Shown piece by piece: positions 32,990 through 45,710 of a stretch of 64,000 nt of DNA. The position numbers and the translations under genes were made by a program. The notes under the pieces were generated by a model. It ran no database searches. It had not been told where the DNA came from and saw only the letters and a list, made by a program, of their open reading frames with translations. This stretch comes from Saccharina japonica. Its lineage: Eukaryota; Sar; Phaeophyceae; Laminariales; Laminariaceae. Location: contig MEHQ01004591.1 in assembly GCA_008828725.1 (NCBI GenBank), positions 63,073-127,072 on the forward strand, read 5' to 3'. Positions within the stretch are counted from its first letter, which is position 1. Each line of letters begins with the position of its first letter.

Positions 32990-33420
32990 AAGGTAGGTAA
33001 CCACGAAGCCTGTTAAGTTTGAGGTCGAGGGTTCAAGTCTCCGTGTGGAGATGTTGTGAAGTTGTGAAGTGATGACCGAGAAGTGACGATGATAGAAGGG
33101 AATGGAAGACGGAGGTTCGTTGCTTGAGCTTGAAACAAGCTGTCCCATCTATAGCTGTAGGGCACCACATTACAATGTACATTATCTAATGACACCAAAA
33201 CTGTCGAGAACTCCTATTATAGCGTGGGTAGGCACAATTCGAAGACAGTCGACGAGGCAAGAAAGTGCTGAAATCTTGTCGCGATAAAAACGCAAGGCAC
33301 GTAACGTGGTGGGGAGGGAGGAGAAGAGCCCACTTTGTGACCCCGGGTCTGAGTTCCGACAAAAGAGGGGGAGAGAATAAAAGGGCGAAGATCATAAATG
33401 GGATGAACAAAAAAACGCCG
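32990..33420 (+). mobile_element. tRNA-derived SINE, copy S2 (5'-truncated)
   Basis: The copy begins in the tRNA-like head (GGTAGGTAACCACGAAGCCTG, the same words as S1) with a B-box-like GGGTTCAAGTC. It continues into the shared body (GCGTGGGTAGGCACAATTCG, GGGAGGAGAAGAGCCCACTT) and an A-rich end. An extra segment of about 150 bp separates head and body compared with S1. Confidence 0.65.
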
Positions 33421-33538
33421 AGCAAGGTTATTACGTCAGTGGAGCATGCCTATGGTCGTAATGAATCGTGCCGTACGCTTTGGCTATTGTTTAGTGGCGC
33501 ACAACGTACAGGGGAACCTATTACTGATAGGGCATTTG

Positions 33539-33853
33539 ACTAAAAGGGGGACACCCCCCTTATATCGTGACTAAAAGGGGGAAAATGGATTTCGCCGCCG
33601 GGTACGCCCATGTACTCTGTCAAATCGACTCAAAATCAAAACCTGATGCGTTTGCCAAACTCCCATGGCATCTCTCAACTATCGACAGTGTTTCGTTTTT
33701 TATATGTGTAGCGGGTGAACGAGAACGATCAAAAGGGGGGTGTGAGCATATCCCCTTTTTTGGCATACTTACGCGAGGGTACCCCCCGTGGCCTCTACTA
33801 AGTTTGGGAAGTCCCCCTTTTTGCCGTAACGCTCCCCCTTTTTAGCGCGTTGC
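33539..33853. mobile_element. MITE-like element with CTAAAAGGGGGA ends
   Basis: Inverted ends are CTAAAAGGGGGACA (left, repeated as ACTAAAAGGGGGAAAA at 33571) and GCTCCCCCTTTTTAG (right). The 315-bp interior has no coding sequence. The target duplication is unclear. Confidence 0.5.
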
Positions 33854-36670
33854 GGATAAATGTCCCCCTTACTGGGTCAAAAAGACCACCGGTAAGTGAC
33901 CACTCCATGTTTTGGTTGTTGTGGCACGCCGAACAGACGACGTCTAACATCGAACACACCAACGGCCCATACCCAGTCTACCGTGGTTATGAAACATATT
34001 AGCATAATACGTGATGTGCATACCACACCGGTTGATTTTTCGTGCGTACTGCCTGTGCATGCCATCATTAGAACAGGTCTTGTGACACGCACATACATCT
34101 AGTTCAGAATCGTGGTGTCCAGGTGTGGCCCTGCAAACGAATGCATTACATTGGTAGGCGCCCTGTGCCCTGTGGCCCCCACAATTCACAGCGCAACCAG
34201 CACAACCACAACGGAACTTCTACAAAGCGGGTACGGCTTGCACTCGGTGTTCAGTACTTCTCATACCCCCAGTACTCGCAGGAAACCCATTCATGGTGCT
34301 TTTTGACGCTTGCCATAATTACTTTTCGCACGGGGTTTTCGTGATTATGTTACGAATGGTTTCATGTGTGCGCCCACCTTCCGCCTACGCGTAGCATCAG
34401 TATTTTTACAGCAGATGACGCATGCTACGGTAGATATTGATCGTGATATTTTTGAGGGTGGTCACAATTAGAAATGGCACCTATTACAGCAGTAGTATCA
34501 TCTACTGTAGTCGCTACTGGATAACATAGAGTTATCTGCTACAACGTAGCTCGTACGTCATATCTGTCATGAGTATCATAGAAGTATCGGACGGACGTAC
34601 GCGTCGGATAATATGTAAACGGGACTGTCATGATTCGATCGAATACAGTACTAGAGAGTCTACTTGTTTTTAGTAGTAATCATTTGTCGTCACTGAATAA
34701 CACAGAACCATCCGTAGTGTACGTAGCTTATGTTCAAGAGTTGGATCCACGAAATATCCAATAGTGATCAATCAGAGTTCATTACCAAGCCAGTAAAGGT
34801 ATGCAGGACAATCAATACATTATCGTATATGTTGTCTACTATATCGTAAGTGGTTTAGTTGCTCAGGATCCACGTGTTGAACAACATTCCACCAAGTAAA
34901 CACATACGAGGCAGAATAATGGATAGGCTGTCATATCATATGTGGTTTGGTTGTTCTGTGTGGTGCAGCAGATATTACCGCATAGAGACTGCGTACTAGA
35001 TCAGTCACAATTGTTGTTGCGTTATCTGACGCAAGCTATCGTGGAAGTGCATAGTTCTGTAATCAAGATCGTAGTACATGTTGCTGTTTGCGATCATCAA
35101 GATCGTCAGAAGAACAGGAGAGTTTGCACGCGTACTCCGTCACTTCTCTCCAGCTCTCTCCTACAACAACATGCTCTTCACGAGCTCTGTCCGCTGGACA
35201 TAATCATCTAAGGCCTGGGGTCACCTTCTTCTCTTCTATTCGAAGCTTCTCGTACAAGCTCACTTGACCGTGAGCTTGGCGCTCACCTCAATTTTAGGCT
35301 GTGTCTTGGCTGGTCATCAGCGAGCGAGCGTAGGCGTACACACTAGCTACGAGCTGGTACACACGCTATACGCCAACATTTAATAGGTTATGAGCCTCGT
35401 ATCGCGTGAACGTGCCAAGCCCGTACGGGCACGGTGGTTCAAGACCGCCACCCCGAGCTACAGGCTTCACAGCAGGAGGACTGATTCAAGACTCAATGTC
35501 AAGATAGCTGTTGCTACAGCTGGAGAGCTTGTTCTACACAAATACGAGGAGATGACATCAACTTCGAAGCATTCTGTGCTTCATTGCAAAGTGAGTGTAA
35601 GCGGTACACGGTGCCGTGAGCGTCTAAGAGGGTCCTACACAGAGCTTTAATATATACACTGGTGATAGCGATACCCACAGAGCTTTTCACTGCGTTACTT
35701 GAGGTTGCACCATTTCAACCTCCTGACCAAAAATCTAGACGAAACAAAGGTCAAGTATCTGCTGTGCGCTGACGCAACTCCACCAGAATCCAGTATATCT
35801 GAGATTAGGAGCTGCTCAGCGTAGTATTTTGTTTTTTTCATATTCCCCATCGGGCTTCTTCCCGTTGCTTCGTTTTCTTGTTTTGGGGAGGCTTTTCCCG
35901 TTGTTTTTTTCACTCAGTTTTGTTCATGCTTGCTTTTCCCCCCGAATTATGTAGACTACTTTCAGAGCTGTTCCCCGCGGCAAGAGGTTCTACTAGGGCT
36001 GGGCACCGGCTCATCGTGTACTGGCAGTATTAATCTACTGATTGACCCGGCCAGTATATTCGTCAGTAGTTTTTATATTACGTGTACGTCCAATAAACAC
36101 GCCATATTATGGTACGGAAACCCACCAAACGCTTTTCGTGAGAAGATCAGAGAGAGGAGAGAGAGGAGAGAAGAGGAGAGACAAGAGACAAGGAAATATG
36201 AAGAGCACTGAGGGCACTCGATGACCTAAACCTGGCACCTGATACATTTTTTTATTCGCTGGCGAATTAAGTTACAGTACTCCTGGTATGGTAATGCTGG
36301 AATGATGTGAAAACGCCGGTAAATACCTGGTAACAGGTATAAGAATCGTATTGGTCGTATCTTAGAGGGAAACTTTGTTGGGAGTTTCTTACGTTCCCAG
36401 AGCGAGGCAAACCGAGCTCTCTGCCTTTCAGTATTCCATCGTGGGAAAAGGAATAAAGCTCAGCTCTTCTTATATCTCTAAGCGAACAGCACACGTGAGT
36501 ACCAACGAGTACCTGTTCAATAGACTGACCTGGCACGGGATTTTCTATGTCCTTACCCTAATCTTATCACGCTTGGCGTTGCTTTTGGCAGACTTTGGCC
36601 TTTGTTCGGTAAGCGTTGTGCTCGTTTTTGGTCCGTTTGTTTTTTTTTATATTTTTCCCCCCGCTCACCC
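33854..36670. other. unassigned region
   Basis: 34418-34470 is a fragment of MITE family A (ACGCATGCTACGGTAGA, GGGTGGTCAC). 35390-35650 (+) is an 86-codon frame of plausible composition with no known motif. 36145-36185 is a GAGAGGA purine run. No exon set could be assembled. Confidence 0.3.
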
Positions 36671-37054
36671 ACGATGGAGGTCCACGAGGACGGAGGGTCT
36701 GCTCCTCCTCGCGGTGGCCAAGACCCCGACCCCAGGGCCCCTCCCTGGGCTACCGTTCACGACGCGCAGATGAAGACAAAGCGCCTCGTACAACAGACCA
36801 ACATGAGGCCCGAAGGCCTGGGCTGGATGGGGGAGCAACGAGACCGACAAGAAGAGATCAAGCTGCTGAGGCGAGACTTGTGTCCCTCATGCCCCCAGAT
36901 CAAGAGCCAAGTACAGCAGACCAACCTGGGGACCAAAGGACTGGACTGGAGGAGGAAGCCGCGAATTCGTCAAAAAGACAGGCCTCTGAACAGCGACCAT
37001 CTTGCTCCTTGGGAGAGCAAGTCGAGTCCCTCACGCCCCCGGACAAGACCCCTT

Positions 37055-37310
37055 CTTACTCGACTGCGGTAGTTCTGCCACTCAAGCCCTCGGACACCGT
37101 AAATTTTCACTCAACTGCGGTATTTCTGCCACTCTCAATCCTTCGGACACCATGACTTCTTGCTTAGCTGCGGTAGTTCTGCCACTCAAGCCCTCGAACA
37201 CCGTGACTTCTCGCTCAACTGCGGAAGTCCGGCCACTCAAGCCCTCGGATGCCTGGACTCCTCTCTCAACTGCTGAAGCTCGGCCTCTCAAGACCTCGAA
37301 GACCGAGCCT
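37055..37310 (+). repeat. 51-bp coding minisatellite in the gypsy fossil
   Basis: Units starting CTC(G/A)ACTGCGG occur at about 37060, 37111, 37162, 37213 and 37264, a period of 51 bp (17 codons). Each contains a CTGCCACTCAAGCCCTCGGA-like block. Weaker echoes continue to about 38060. Confidence 0.75.
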
Positions 37311-38659
37311 CCTTTCCGCCCAACGGTCGATTTGGAAACTCGCAGGGCCCTGCTCCTCGGTGCTTTCTCTAGGCCGCCCCAGCTGCCCAGCCCGCCTCCG
37401 CCTCTGACTCTACGATACCTGCCGAGCAGAATTCGAGCAGACTGCGCCACCCGCCTTCAGTTTTACCTGGCAGTGGGCAAGACACGGGACTGCCTGCGGC
37501 TGAAGTACGAAGTGATAACGAGCTCAGTGCCGCTGGTACCCGTACGATGCCCGAGCGCGATACTGCCTCCCGTCGAAAAGTTTTCCTGGACCCCCGGCAG
37601 GAGACCTGCCGTACGCTCTTGAACCCCGCTCCGCTACAGCAGCTGAAGTTCGGCCGTGCGCTATTCAGCTCCACTTCGCTACAGCAGTCATTTCTGCCCG
37701 AGCACTCCGCCGTGTCGGCGCTACAATCCACGAGACCACTGCTGCCTTGGCGGCTCGTACTACAGAGAGCGAAAATGCCGTTCGTGGACGTTTTCCCGCG
37801 CCTCGCTTAGAAGATGACACACTGGAATTCAGTATACTCCCTGTTTTCTTCAATGCTGTTAATGTGGACGATGCTGTTCATAGGCATTTCAGCCGCTGAT
37901 ATTCATACTGCTGTTAAAGTCGGCGATGTGTGTCACAGGGCTTTCAGTACAGGCTCTCCTGCCAGAGCAGATGTACTTACTACTGCTGTACCAGCTTCAG
38001 CTGTTGTGAACAGTGCTGTACAAGCTTCTGCTGTGGTGACTACAGTACTGCTTTTTTCTATGCTGTTGATGACTCAGAAGTCACCTTGCCGCCCCGTACT
38101 GCCAGTACCGCGCCTGCTAGTTTTCCTCGCCCTCCATCGAGTACTCCGGCTACCCCAACTGCCCCCATGATGCACGCCTCCCGGCGGGTTTTTCCCGGCG
38201 CGGCGTAAACGTTACCGCAGCATGCACTCCAGTCGACCTCGCCCGGTGCGGCGCAACAGCTGCAGAAGCCACGGCAGCTGCAGACCCTCTGGCTGGCCTT
38301 GCTAAGAGCGCCCCACCAGCTGCAGCCACGACAGCGGAAGCAGACCCATCAGCAGCCCTCGCTAGCCATGGAACTCCAGCAGCCGGCCGGGGTGCAGCAG
38401 AAGCCGCCGCCATCACCCCCGCTCGTGTCCCGAGCTGTTCATCGGACTTCGCGACCCCGCGCTCGGCACCGCTGAGCGCCGGTTCGTAGGGGCAGCTGCT
38501 TACGCCTGCGCCGTGGCCCACGCTGCGGCTGCCGCTTGCTCTGTGACGTGTCGTTGGCCGCGAATGGGGCGCTCGCCTCAGAGAGGACACTCGGCGGCCG
38601 GTACGCGAAGATGATGGCAAATTGACGGGCCATCACGAGGCCCAACGAGGGAAAATCTT

Positions 38660-40280
38660 GCAACTCTACACGCGGTATTGAGTATAGGACAGAGTTATTT
38701 CAGCGGCAGAGGCTTCCGCTCGACATTGACCACGCCGACTTCACGATCTTCTGGACCCCTGGCAGGCGTTTTTTTTTTCGTTTTGGTGGACGTTGCCTCC
38801 TTTGCTGGTCGTCTTGGGCATTTGTATGTGTCCTCGTGCCATCGTACTTGTTCAAGTACCGCGCGCAACCATTGTCTTCAATCGTTGTAGCCACGAGCAC
38901 TGTGGCCGTTTCTACGGAAACCACCCGCCTCGCCGTAGTATAGCGCGCGTTCGTAAAACTGGACTTGCGTACGTAGAATCGAACTCTGCTCTTCAGGTAT
39001 GCTCTCCCCTACTTTGGTGGTAGGCTGAGACCACCCCCTCCGCAAACTCTTCGTAGGTGCCATATATTGCACACCACTCGTACTTCGTCTTCGCTGTTTT
39101 CAATCGAACCGGCCGATGCTGCGCGGCAGCGCCCTCGTTCGAGTTTCAAGCAACGTATTTTTCTTTTCGGTATCTGCGACGAGCGTGGCTTCTTGGGTTT
39201 TATCTCCCGTAGGCTGAGATCACCCCCTTCGCAGAGCCTTCGTACGTGCAAGAACCACCACTGACCTCCTCCGGGTTTGGACGCTTCTTTTTTTGGCACT
39301 GGTCCACAGGTCTCGCGAGCCTTCGTTGGAGAAACCCCTGGACCGGAGATTCTTGCAGCCCCTGTGGAGCGGTTATTTTTAACTGTGCCGACGCAGCAAC
39401 AGCTTTTGGGAAGTTGCTGTATTTCAGCGAAGCGACTCTTGGGGCACTTTTTTTTCCCCCGCACCCCTTCGGGTTTTTCATGGGATGGTGTCGGGATAAC
39501 GGGGATTGCGCGCCAAGTAGCTTTGCTCGCACCAGCTGTACTACGCATGAGCGTGTGCACCCCCCATTTTTATAACTGCTTTCGGGAATTTTGCGTGAAA
39601 TGATACAGCTGCAGGGGGGGTGGACTGTGAGCTTTCGGTGCCAGGTGTCGCACAAATACTACTTGTATTACGCATCGGTGGGTGTACCCCTTTTTCCTCC
39701 TGCCTTGGGGCATTTCGAGTGATATTACCCGCGCTAGTACCACAGGCAGTACGCGTCGGCGTGGGCGGGCTCCGGGCTAACACCCACGTTTTAATCTGGA
39801 ACTTGGCGTGTGTTCCGAACCGTTTGTAACATTTGGCACCACGTGTCTCACTTTCGGTATGTTTTGGGAATAATAAAACACCAGCCTTCAACGGCATTTG
39901 TTTTCCTTTCCTGTTTCTTCGACGAGTGCGCGGTCATCCGCCCCGTCGGCCCCCGGCCCGCCTCTAAGGGGCGCGGCCAGGTCCATACGCCTTCCCTGTC
40001 GCCTGGATGACAGACGGGACCATGTAATTACCATGTCGTCAGAATACCAACCATTCCAATGAGCCTTAGCTTGATTTATCACCCACATGCTGGCCCCTAG
40101 CCGCCCACTACCATGCTAAAGTTTTCGCTGTCTGGGCCCCCATGGAGACCGACGACACTCCTCTATGGAGCGGCCTACTTTCAACGGCCGCCCGTGCTAC
40201 CGAGCTCCGAGAAAACTGGGCCACGGCCTAAACTGCCGCGAAGGCTTGCACCCATTAAAATAGTGTAGGTACCTCTCCAT
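38660..40280. repeat. degenerate tandem repeats within the gypsy-fossil span
   Basis: 39426, 39543 and 39668 start related units of about 120 bp with ACTACGCATGAGCG-like and GTGTGCACCCCCC-like words. AGGCTGAGACCACCCCCTCC (about 39024) and AGGCTGAGATCACCCCCTTC (about 39211) form another pair. Minus-strand frames (for example 39009-39560) read through these repeats and are not supported as genes. This may be a separate insertion in the fossil. Confidence 0.4.
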
Positions 40281-40857
40281 TTTTGCGAGCGACTGTACTC
40301 AGTGACGATGGTGCTGCGTACCGACATTGTCAAGCACGCATGACCCGATGCCGCCGCGTGGACAACCTCTCGCGCTCGAGCAACCAGAATAACCAGAGGC
40401 AAGTGTCTCCCCTGCTCGAATCACTCGCGTGGGCAACATCAAGGTCAAGGTCAGCAGAACAGGCATACCGACGACTACAACAAACACGGAACAAGGTGAC
40501 CCGTTGTCTGGGTCTGGCCACTATGATGATGCCCTGCCCTCGCCCGCCTCTTCTGCCGCTGCCTCCGCCTTCGATGTTCGCTGCGACGCCAGCGCTGCCG
40601 AAAAACAACAACAAAACAGTTACAATTACAACATTTGTTTTTCAACTCACAAGCATTGAGTTCACAAGATGCTCGCGTTCCAGGCTCGTCCAGCGCTCAG
40701 CGCCGACCTGCCTCGAATGCTGCCTCGCCTGCTGACCTTACGCCCAGTACGTCGTCCCGTACATCTGGTCGACGCAGCGACACAGCCATACTTTCTTTCG
40801 CGGCGAGGCTATGGGCTCCCCCTCCGTCTGTTACAAAGTTTTATGGCGCTATGCCCG

Positions 40858-41430
40858 CGACGGGAGCCCGCGCCTCGAGCGCCGTTCCCCTCAGTCCGGG
40901 CGCGTGAAGCCGCTCATTAAGTGCAGCTCCGCCGGCGACGGGAGACTGCGCCTCGAGCTTCGCCCCCCTCAGCCCGGGCGCGTGAGGCCGCTCATTAAGC
41001 GCCGCTCCGCCAGCGACGGGAGCCTGTGCCTCGAGCGCCGCTCCCCTCAGCCAGGGCACGGGCGACTGCGTATTTAGCGCCGCTCTGCCGGCGACGGAAG
41101 CTTGCGCCTCGAACGCCGCTCCCCTCCGCCAGGACACGGGAGACCGCTCATTTAACACCGCTCCGCCGGCGACGGGAGCCTGTGTTTTGAGCGTCGCTCT
41201 CCTCAGCCAGCACACGGGAGCCCGCGCATAAGCGCCGCTCCGCCGGCGACGGAAGCCTGCGCCTCGAGCGCCGTTCCCCTCAGACAGGACACGGGAGCTC
41301 GCGCATTAGCGCCGCTCCGTCGGCGATGGGAGCTCGCGCTTCGAGCGTGGCTGCCCTCAGCTACGGTATTATTCAGGCGACGGGAACCTACGCTTCGAGC
41401 GCCGCTCCCCTCAGCCTTGCCACGAGAGCC
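40858..41430 (+). repeat. 78-bp coding minisatellite in the gypsy fossil
   Basis: GCGACGGGAG-type starts occur at 40858, 40935, 41013, 41091, 41169, 41246 and 41323, with a shorter unit at 41377. The units are GC-rich with a CGCCGCTCCGCCGGCGACGG core. A 77-78-bp period is about 26 codons. Confidence 0.85.
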
Positions 41431-42025
41431 TGCGTTTTATACTCCGATCACCCCAGCCACGCGCCGCGCAGGCACCAAGACTGTTGCGCCTGCGCGTCGC
41501 TCTTTTCAGCAAGGGTATCCCCCTCCTTCACCTCCCGGCCATGTGGTGGAGGTCGGTTTGAGATGCGGGACGGCCAGCACCGAAACCCCGAGATATCGGT
41601 TGAAACTCGACTCGCGTTCCCTTGTAATAACGGGGGCCGCTTCACCCCCTTTCCTCTCAAGGAGGAGTCGACAAGATTAGCTACCTTGTCCCCCTTCCCC
41701 AGCAGGTCTACAGGGAGGAAGCCCTCCCCGGTGGACAATTTGTTGCCAACCACCCGAGCCCCGTTTTTTAAGTTGTCTACTGGGTCTTCAGGCCCTTTTT
41801 CGTCTTCACGCACGTTATCCCACGTGCTCAGCGCTCCTTCGGCTTATACCTGTTGAATTCGGAAGAATCGCAGCTCTCGTCAAGCAGAACGGGCTCAGAG
41901 CCCCCCACCCCCCTTGGCCTAAGACAGAGACCATCGGGCGCAGTAAGAGAACCTCCTGGCCAGTTTTTCGCCTTAGAGCGATGGTAACACCGAGCCAGTA
42001 TACGTGGGGCCGGACTCGTCTCGTG

Positions 42026-42272
42026 ACACATGCTACGATAGAGGTGCACCATGTTTTTTTCTGAGCTCCTCACTTAAGGAGAGTCATACCTCACTAGAAA
42101 AAACGATTTTGGAGGGAAATAAAAGTGCGGCCGGATGAGAAATATCATGACCGAAGTATACTCTGAAACAATATTCGTCACAAAAATGAAAGTCCAACGA
42201 ATTTGGGTTAGGGAGCCCGGTCGTTCAGAAAACGATTCAGCCAAAAACTGCTACCTCTACCGTAGCACGCGT
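42026..42272. mobile_element. MITE family A, copy A5, inserted in the gypsy fossil
   Basis: The 247-bp copy runs from ACACATGCTACGATAGAGGT to ACCGTAGCACGCGT and has a perfect 6-bp target duplication, CTCGTG (42020-42025 and 42273-42278). Confidence 0.85.
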
Positions 42273-42499
42273 CTCGTGCACCAGAGACTGAGTGTTCCCC
42301 GAGAAGTACACTGCAGCCCCCCCCCCACACCGCAACTGCGGTCACCGGCGGCTTGGCACCGTCGATCTTTGACTTTACTCTCGAGTATTCAGCGGAGCGG
42401 GCGGTACTGTTTTGGCAGCCCCCCTCCTATTCTTCATAGTGGCCTCCCTCGTCATTTGTCGTTGAAGATGTCTCATAATTCTGCGCAAAGCAGTATATA

Positions 42500-42900
42500 A
42501 TGGCTGAAAAGTCTCGCCTTTTCCACGACCACGACGCAGCGGGTCGGATTATATCCTCGCCAGACCCACGCGAGCATAAACGCATCGGTCGAGGCGTGCG
42601 TAACTTTGACTGCGCTACGTGGGACCGCGTTCGGGAAACGCCGTCCTTGCTGGCACTTTTGGTAAATTCACACAGAACCCGGCCATGAAGCAGCACATTT
42701 TGAGCACTGGCACCAAACGTTTGGCTGAAGCCAGCCGTTTTGACCCCGTGTGGGGCATCGATCTCCGGGCGGACGACCCCGAGACCGTAGTTCTCTGTCG
42801 GTGGCGAGGGAAAAGGTTGCTCGGGAAAGCTCTTTCCACCGTTCGCGACACCATTCGCGCAAGCGAGGCCGGGTTGGCACACCCTGCCTCCTCTCAGTAA
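42500..42900 (+). other. NADAR (YbiA-like) domain within the gypsy fossil
   Basis: Frames in this stretch show the NADAR hallmarks in order: RGVRNFDCATWDRVRE, GTFGKFTQNPAMKQHILST, GTKRLAEASRFDPVWGI and WRGKRLLGKALSTVRDTIR. These align in order with the C-terminal half of E. coli YbiA (N-W-x-x-V, A-K-F-x-Q, L-x-x-T, D-x-x-W-G, G-K-N-x-L-G). NADAR proteins act on ADP-ribose-linked substrates. The domain lies between gag-like and RNase H parts of the fossil and is broken. Confidence 0.65.
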
Positions 42901-45545
42901 TGTGTACTCCCACCTCGCACGACGGAATTCGTGAGATCCCCCCAGCGCCGCCTCGCCCGTTGGCGATGGCCCGCGCTTGCCCAGGTCCTCCTTTGGCCTT
43001 CGGAGTTTTCGGCCTAATTTTCTGACGCGCCAGCAGACCACAACTCCGAGGTTTTGGCTGTCGCACCTGGTGTCGACCTCTCCCCCACGCTGTCAGAGCA
43101 CGGCCCCTGCCTCGTCGGGGGTACAACTACGCTCGACGACGCTTCTTTTAAGCCACAATTGACACTCATAGGGCATCAAATGGTCGACACGGTGGCCCGG
43201 CCGGATCTACTCTCGGCTGAGTCAAACTTCGTCACCTCAGGACCGAACGTGTTCCCTCTCGTTGGAGTTAAACACCTCGGATCTAGCGGCCTCCTTGGAG
43301 TCGCCCACGCCCGACTCATGCGCGTTCCGCTAAGCGATTTACAACACGACCGCCGAGTCATCGGCCCTTCCTCTGGTCCACCTGCAGAACTCCAGGTCTC
43401 AGCCGTTACCGATTTGCCTCTAGCAGATGCGGTAGCCACGGCCTCGACCTCGCCTGCCTTGATCGAGCGCTTAAACCCGAACCATCATGCTTCGTTCTTG
43501 CGCGTCGGGATATGCCTACCGTCGCACCTGCAAGTGGTTTTGTTCAATACTCGTGAAATGTGACGACGACGGTTTTTGCGTTGCGCTTGAGCAGGAGCAG
43601 CCGGACGGCTTAGTCCCATTGCGTCTATCAGTCGCGCTACCCTTGGTTACTAGAGACACTGGACCCCTCTGGACTTGTAAGCTGGCAGCATTGTCTGGGC
43701 CATCAAACGACTCCATGGCTACCTTTGGGGCAAGTAGTTTCGCATATTTTCGAATACCAAGACTCTCGAAAGCATCGGCAAAGTAGGGAACCATAACCCG
43801 CGCGTCCAGTGGTGGCTCGAGTTTCTAACCGCGTTCGACTACACACTCAAGTACCGCAAGGGCAGCGCCAAAATAAATGCTGACTTTCTGTCCCGCTTGC
43901 CAGAGTCCGTCACCGAACACGACTGCGGTGGGCCTAGCAGCCTCGCCTCTGCCGATGACGATGGTATCTTCCTCATCCGAGCCTGCGGGCTCTCCACCCG
44001 TTGTTTACCAACCCTGGTGTCGGCTTGGGTGGGCTGGTGACCGTACTCGATAGTTCGGTTTTGGGTGGGCTACCTTTCACCTCTTCGGTTTTTCGCGATT
44101 TTCGCGCACACGGGTCACGCATAAGGATTGACGAGTTTTCTGCTCTCTCGGGGAGATTGGTCGTTCGTGTATCTGCTTCCGTCGCCACCGTCAATCCCTG
44201 TCCTGGCCGTGGAATTTTCATCTTCCGCCGACACCGCTTACGCTTCGGTTTTAGCCGTACCTTCAGAGGGCGGCACAGGCTCTGCAGAAGCCCCCGCTGC
44301 TGCGACAACTATCGCCCAGCGTGCTCCTCTCCCGACGACCACTTCACAGGGAGGAGACCCCGCCGCGATCACGGACCCGGCTGCGTCCGCCCCTCCGCCG
44401 TCCGACAAACCGGTGCCTCTGACGGTTTTGCCGCCCTCGGGCCGCATCTCCACCGGGACCCGTCGAACAACAGACGAGGCCACTGGCACTGCACCTCTTG
44501 CTGTTGACTATGGTTTTGGGTCCGTCGGGGGGCCTCAACCATCTGCCCTGCGGGCTATCACCCCGCCGCGAGTCCCTCGGCCGCGACCGCCGTCGGCTGT
44601 CGTTTTGCCCTCCCCTCGCGCCGCCTCGCCTGTCCCGACGGTACCCATTCTGCCCGACCGCGACCGTGCCGAGCCTGCGGGGACTCTTTGTTTAAGACTT
44701 CCGACGCCCGCTGGCATACCGCCCGTCACCGAGACCGACTTGGATGCCCTCGGTGCAGCTGCCGAACTATAGTTCGGCGATTCCGCAGCACGCTACTCGC
44801 ACGCCGATTGGGCGCGGGGGCAGCAGGCCGAGCCCGCGTGCAACGCCGCCATACACTCCATAACTCTCGGCCGGTCAGAGGCCTTACCAGCCCACATGTT
44901 GTCATGTCTTCCCTCACACCAACGCCCTTCCTTTTCGGAGGTTCAGGAGCTGGCTGGCAAAGGACAACTTCACACAACCGAAGACGGCCTCGTCCTACTC
45001 GTCCGACGGCCGTCCCCATCCTTAGCGCCCGATTTAAAGTGTTTGGTGGACCGAACACCCTGTTTATTGAAGGACGAGCCCCTTCGCGTTTATGTGCCGC
45101 TGGTCATGCAGGGTTGCCATTCCACAGGTTCCTGCCACCTGGGGATTGCGCGCATCCTTCGCATGCTCGAACGTTTCTACTGGTGGGTCGGTATGGGCAT
45201 TTGCACCAGGTGGTGGCTACGCCACTGCTTGGAGTGCCAAGCGCGAAAAACCTCGCGGCTGACGGTTCGGTATCCCTTGCTCACTGGTTGCCTACCCGGC
45301 CTGGCCAGTGACCTTCTCAAATTATATTTGTCTTTTCTTCACGCTGTGTCTGCTTCTCCTCGAGGTTTCGAGGCCGCAACATACTCGTTTGCCCGCGCCC
45401 AGCGGTGTCTTTTGGCAGCCGCTCGCTGTCCACATTCGGCGCACGAAGAAGATTCTGACATGCTCCTGTGCCGGCCTTCGGATACCGTTGGTGCCGCGTG
45501 GGATACGTAGTGCCTTGATCAGGCGCATTTCCAGCCACGGCAAAA

Positions 45546-45710
45546 AGTCACGAATCGTGATTTTGTTTATTTCAGGGAGAAGCCAAAACAAACTACATCA
45601 TGCTTCGTGAGATTTTTGTCCTAGATCGTGACATGAAAAATCACAATTCATGACAAACAAAACTCACGAATCATAATCATTATTGTTTTTGTTCGTTAGA
45701 ACTGGTGCTA
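45546..45710. repeat. CACGAATCGTGA palindromic repeat (family E)
   Basis: The stretch contains GTCACGAATCGTGATTTTG, CATGCTTCGTGAGATTTTTG, AAAATCACAATTCATGAC and ACTCACGAATCATAATCA, mutually inverted words as at 13.8 and 14.0-14.6 kb. It lies just after the gypsy fossil. Confidence 0.55.

Larger units (their letters stand above)
36674..45300 (+). mobile_element. Ty3/gypsy LTR retrotransposon fossil, heavily broken
   Basis: Parts in order on the plus strand are: a low-complexity gag-like region with a 51-bp coding minisatellite (37055-37310) and a 78-bp minisatellite (40858-41375); a NADAR-like domain (42500-42900); a polyprotein linker resembling the region before the reverse transcriptase (43054-43563); an RNase H end (about 43650-43920, with NPRVQWWLEFLTAFDYTLKY and NADFLSRLPE); a proline-rich linker; and an H2C2 integrase zinc-binding region (about 45060-45270, RMLERFYWWVGM and RWWLRHCLECQARKTSR). 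Reverse-transcriptase and integrase cores are not seen and no LTRs were recognised. About ten or more breaks are likely, including a MITE inserted at 42026-42272. Both boundaries are uncertain, and inclusion of the part before about 40.8 kb is inferred. It is an old copy. Confidence 0.65.

Noticed and set aside
39009-39560. 183-codon minus-strand frame
   Set aside because: It reads through degenerate tandem repeats. The internal similarity comes from the repeat and not from a protein family.
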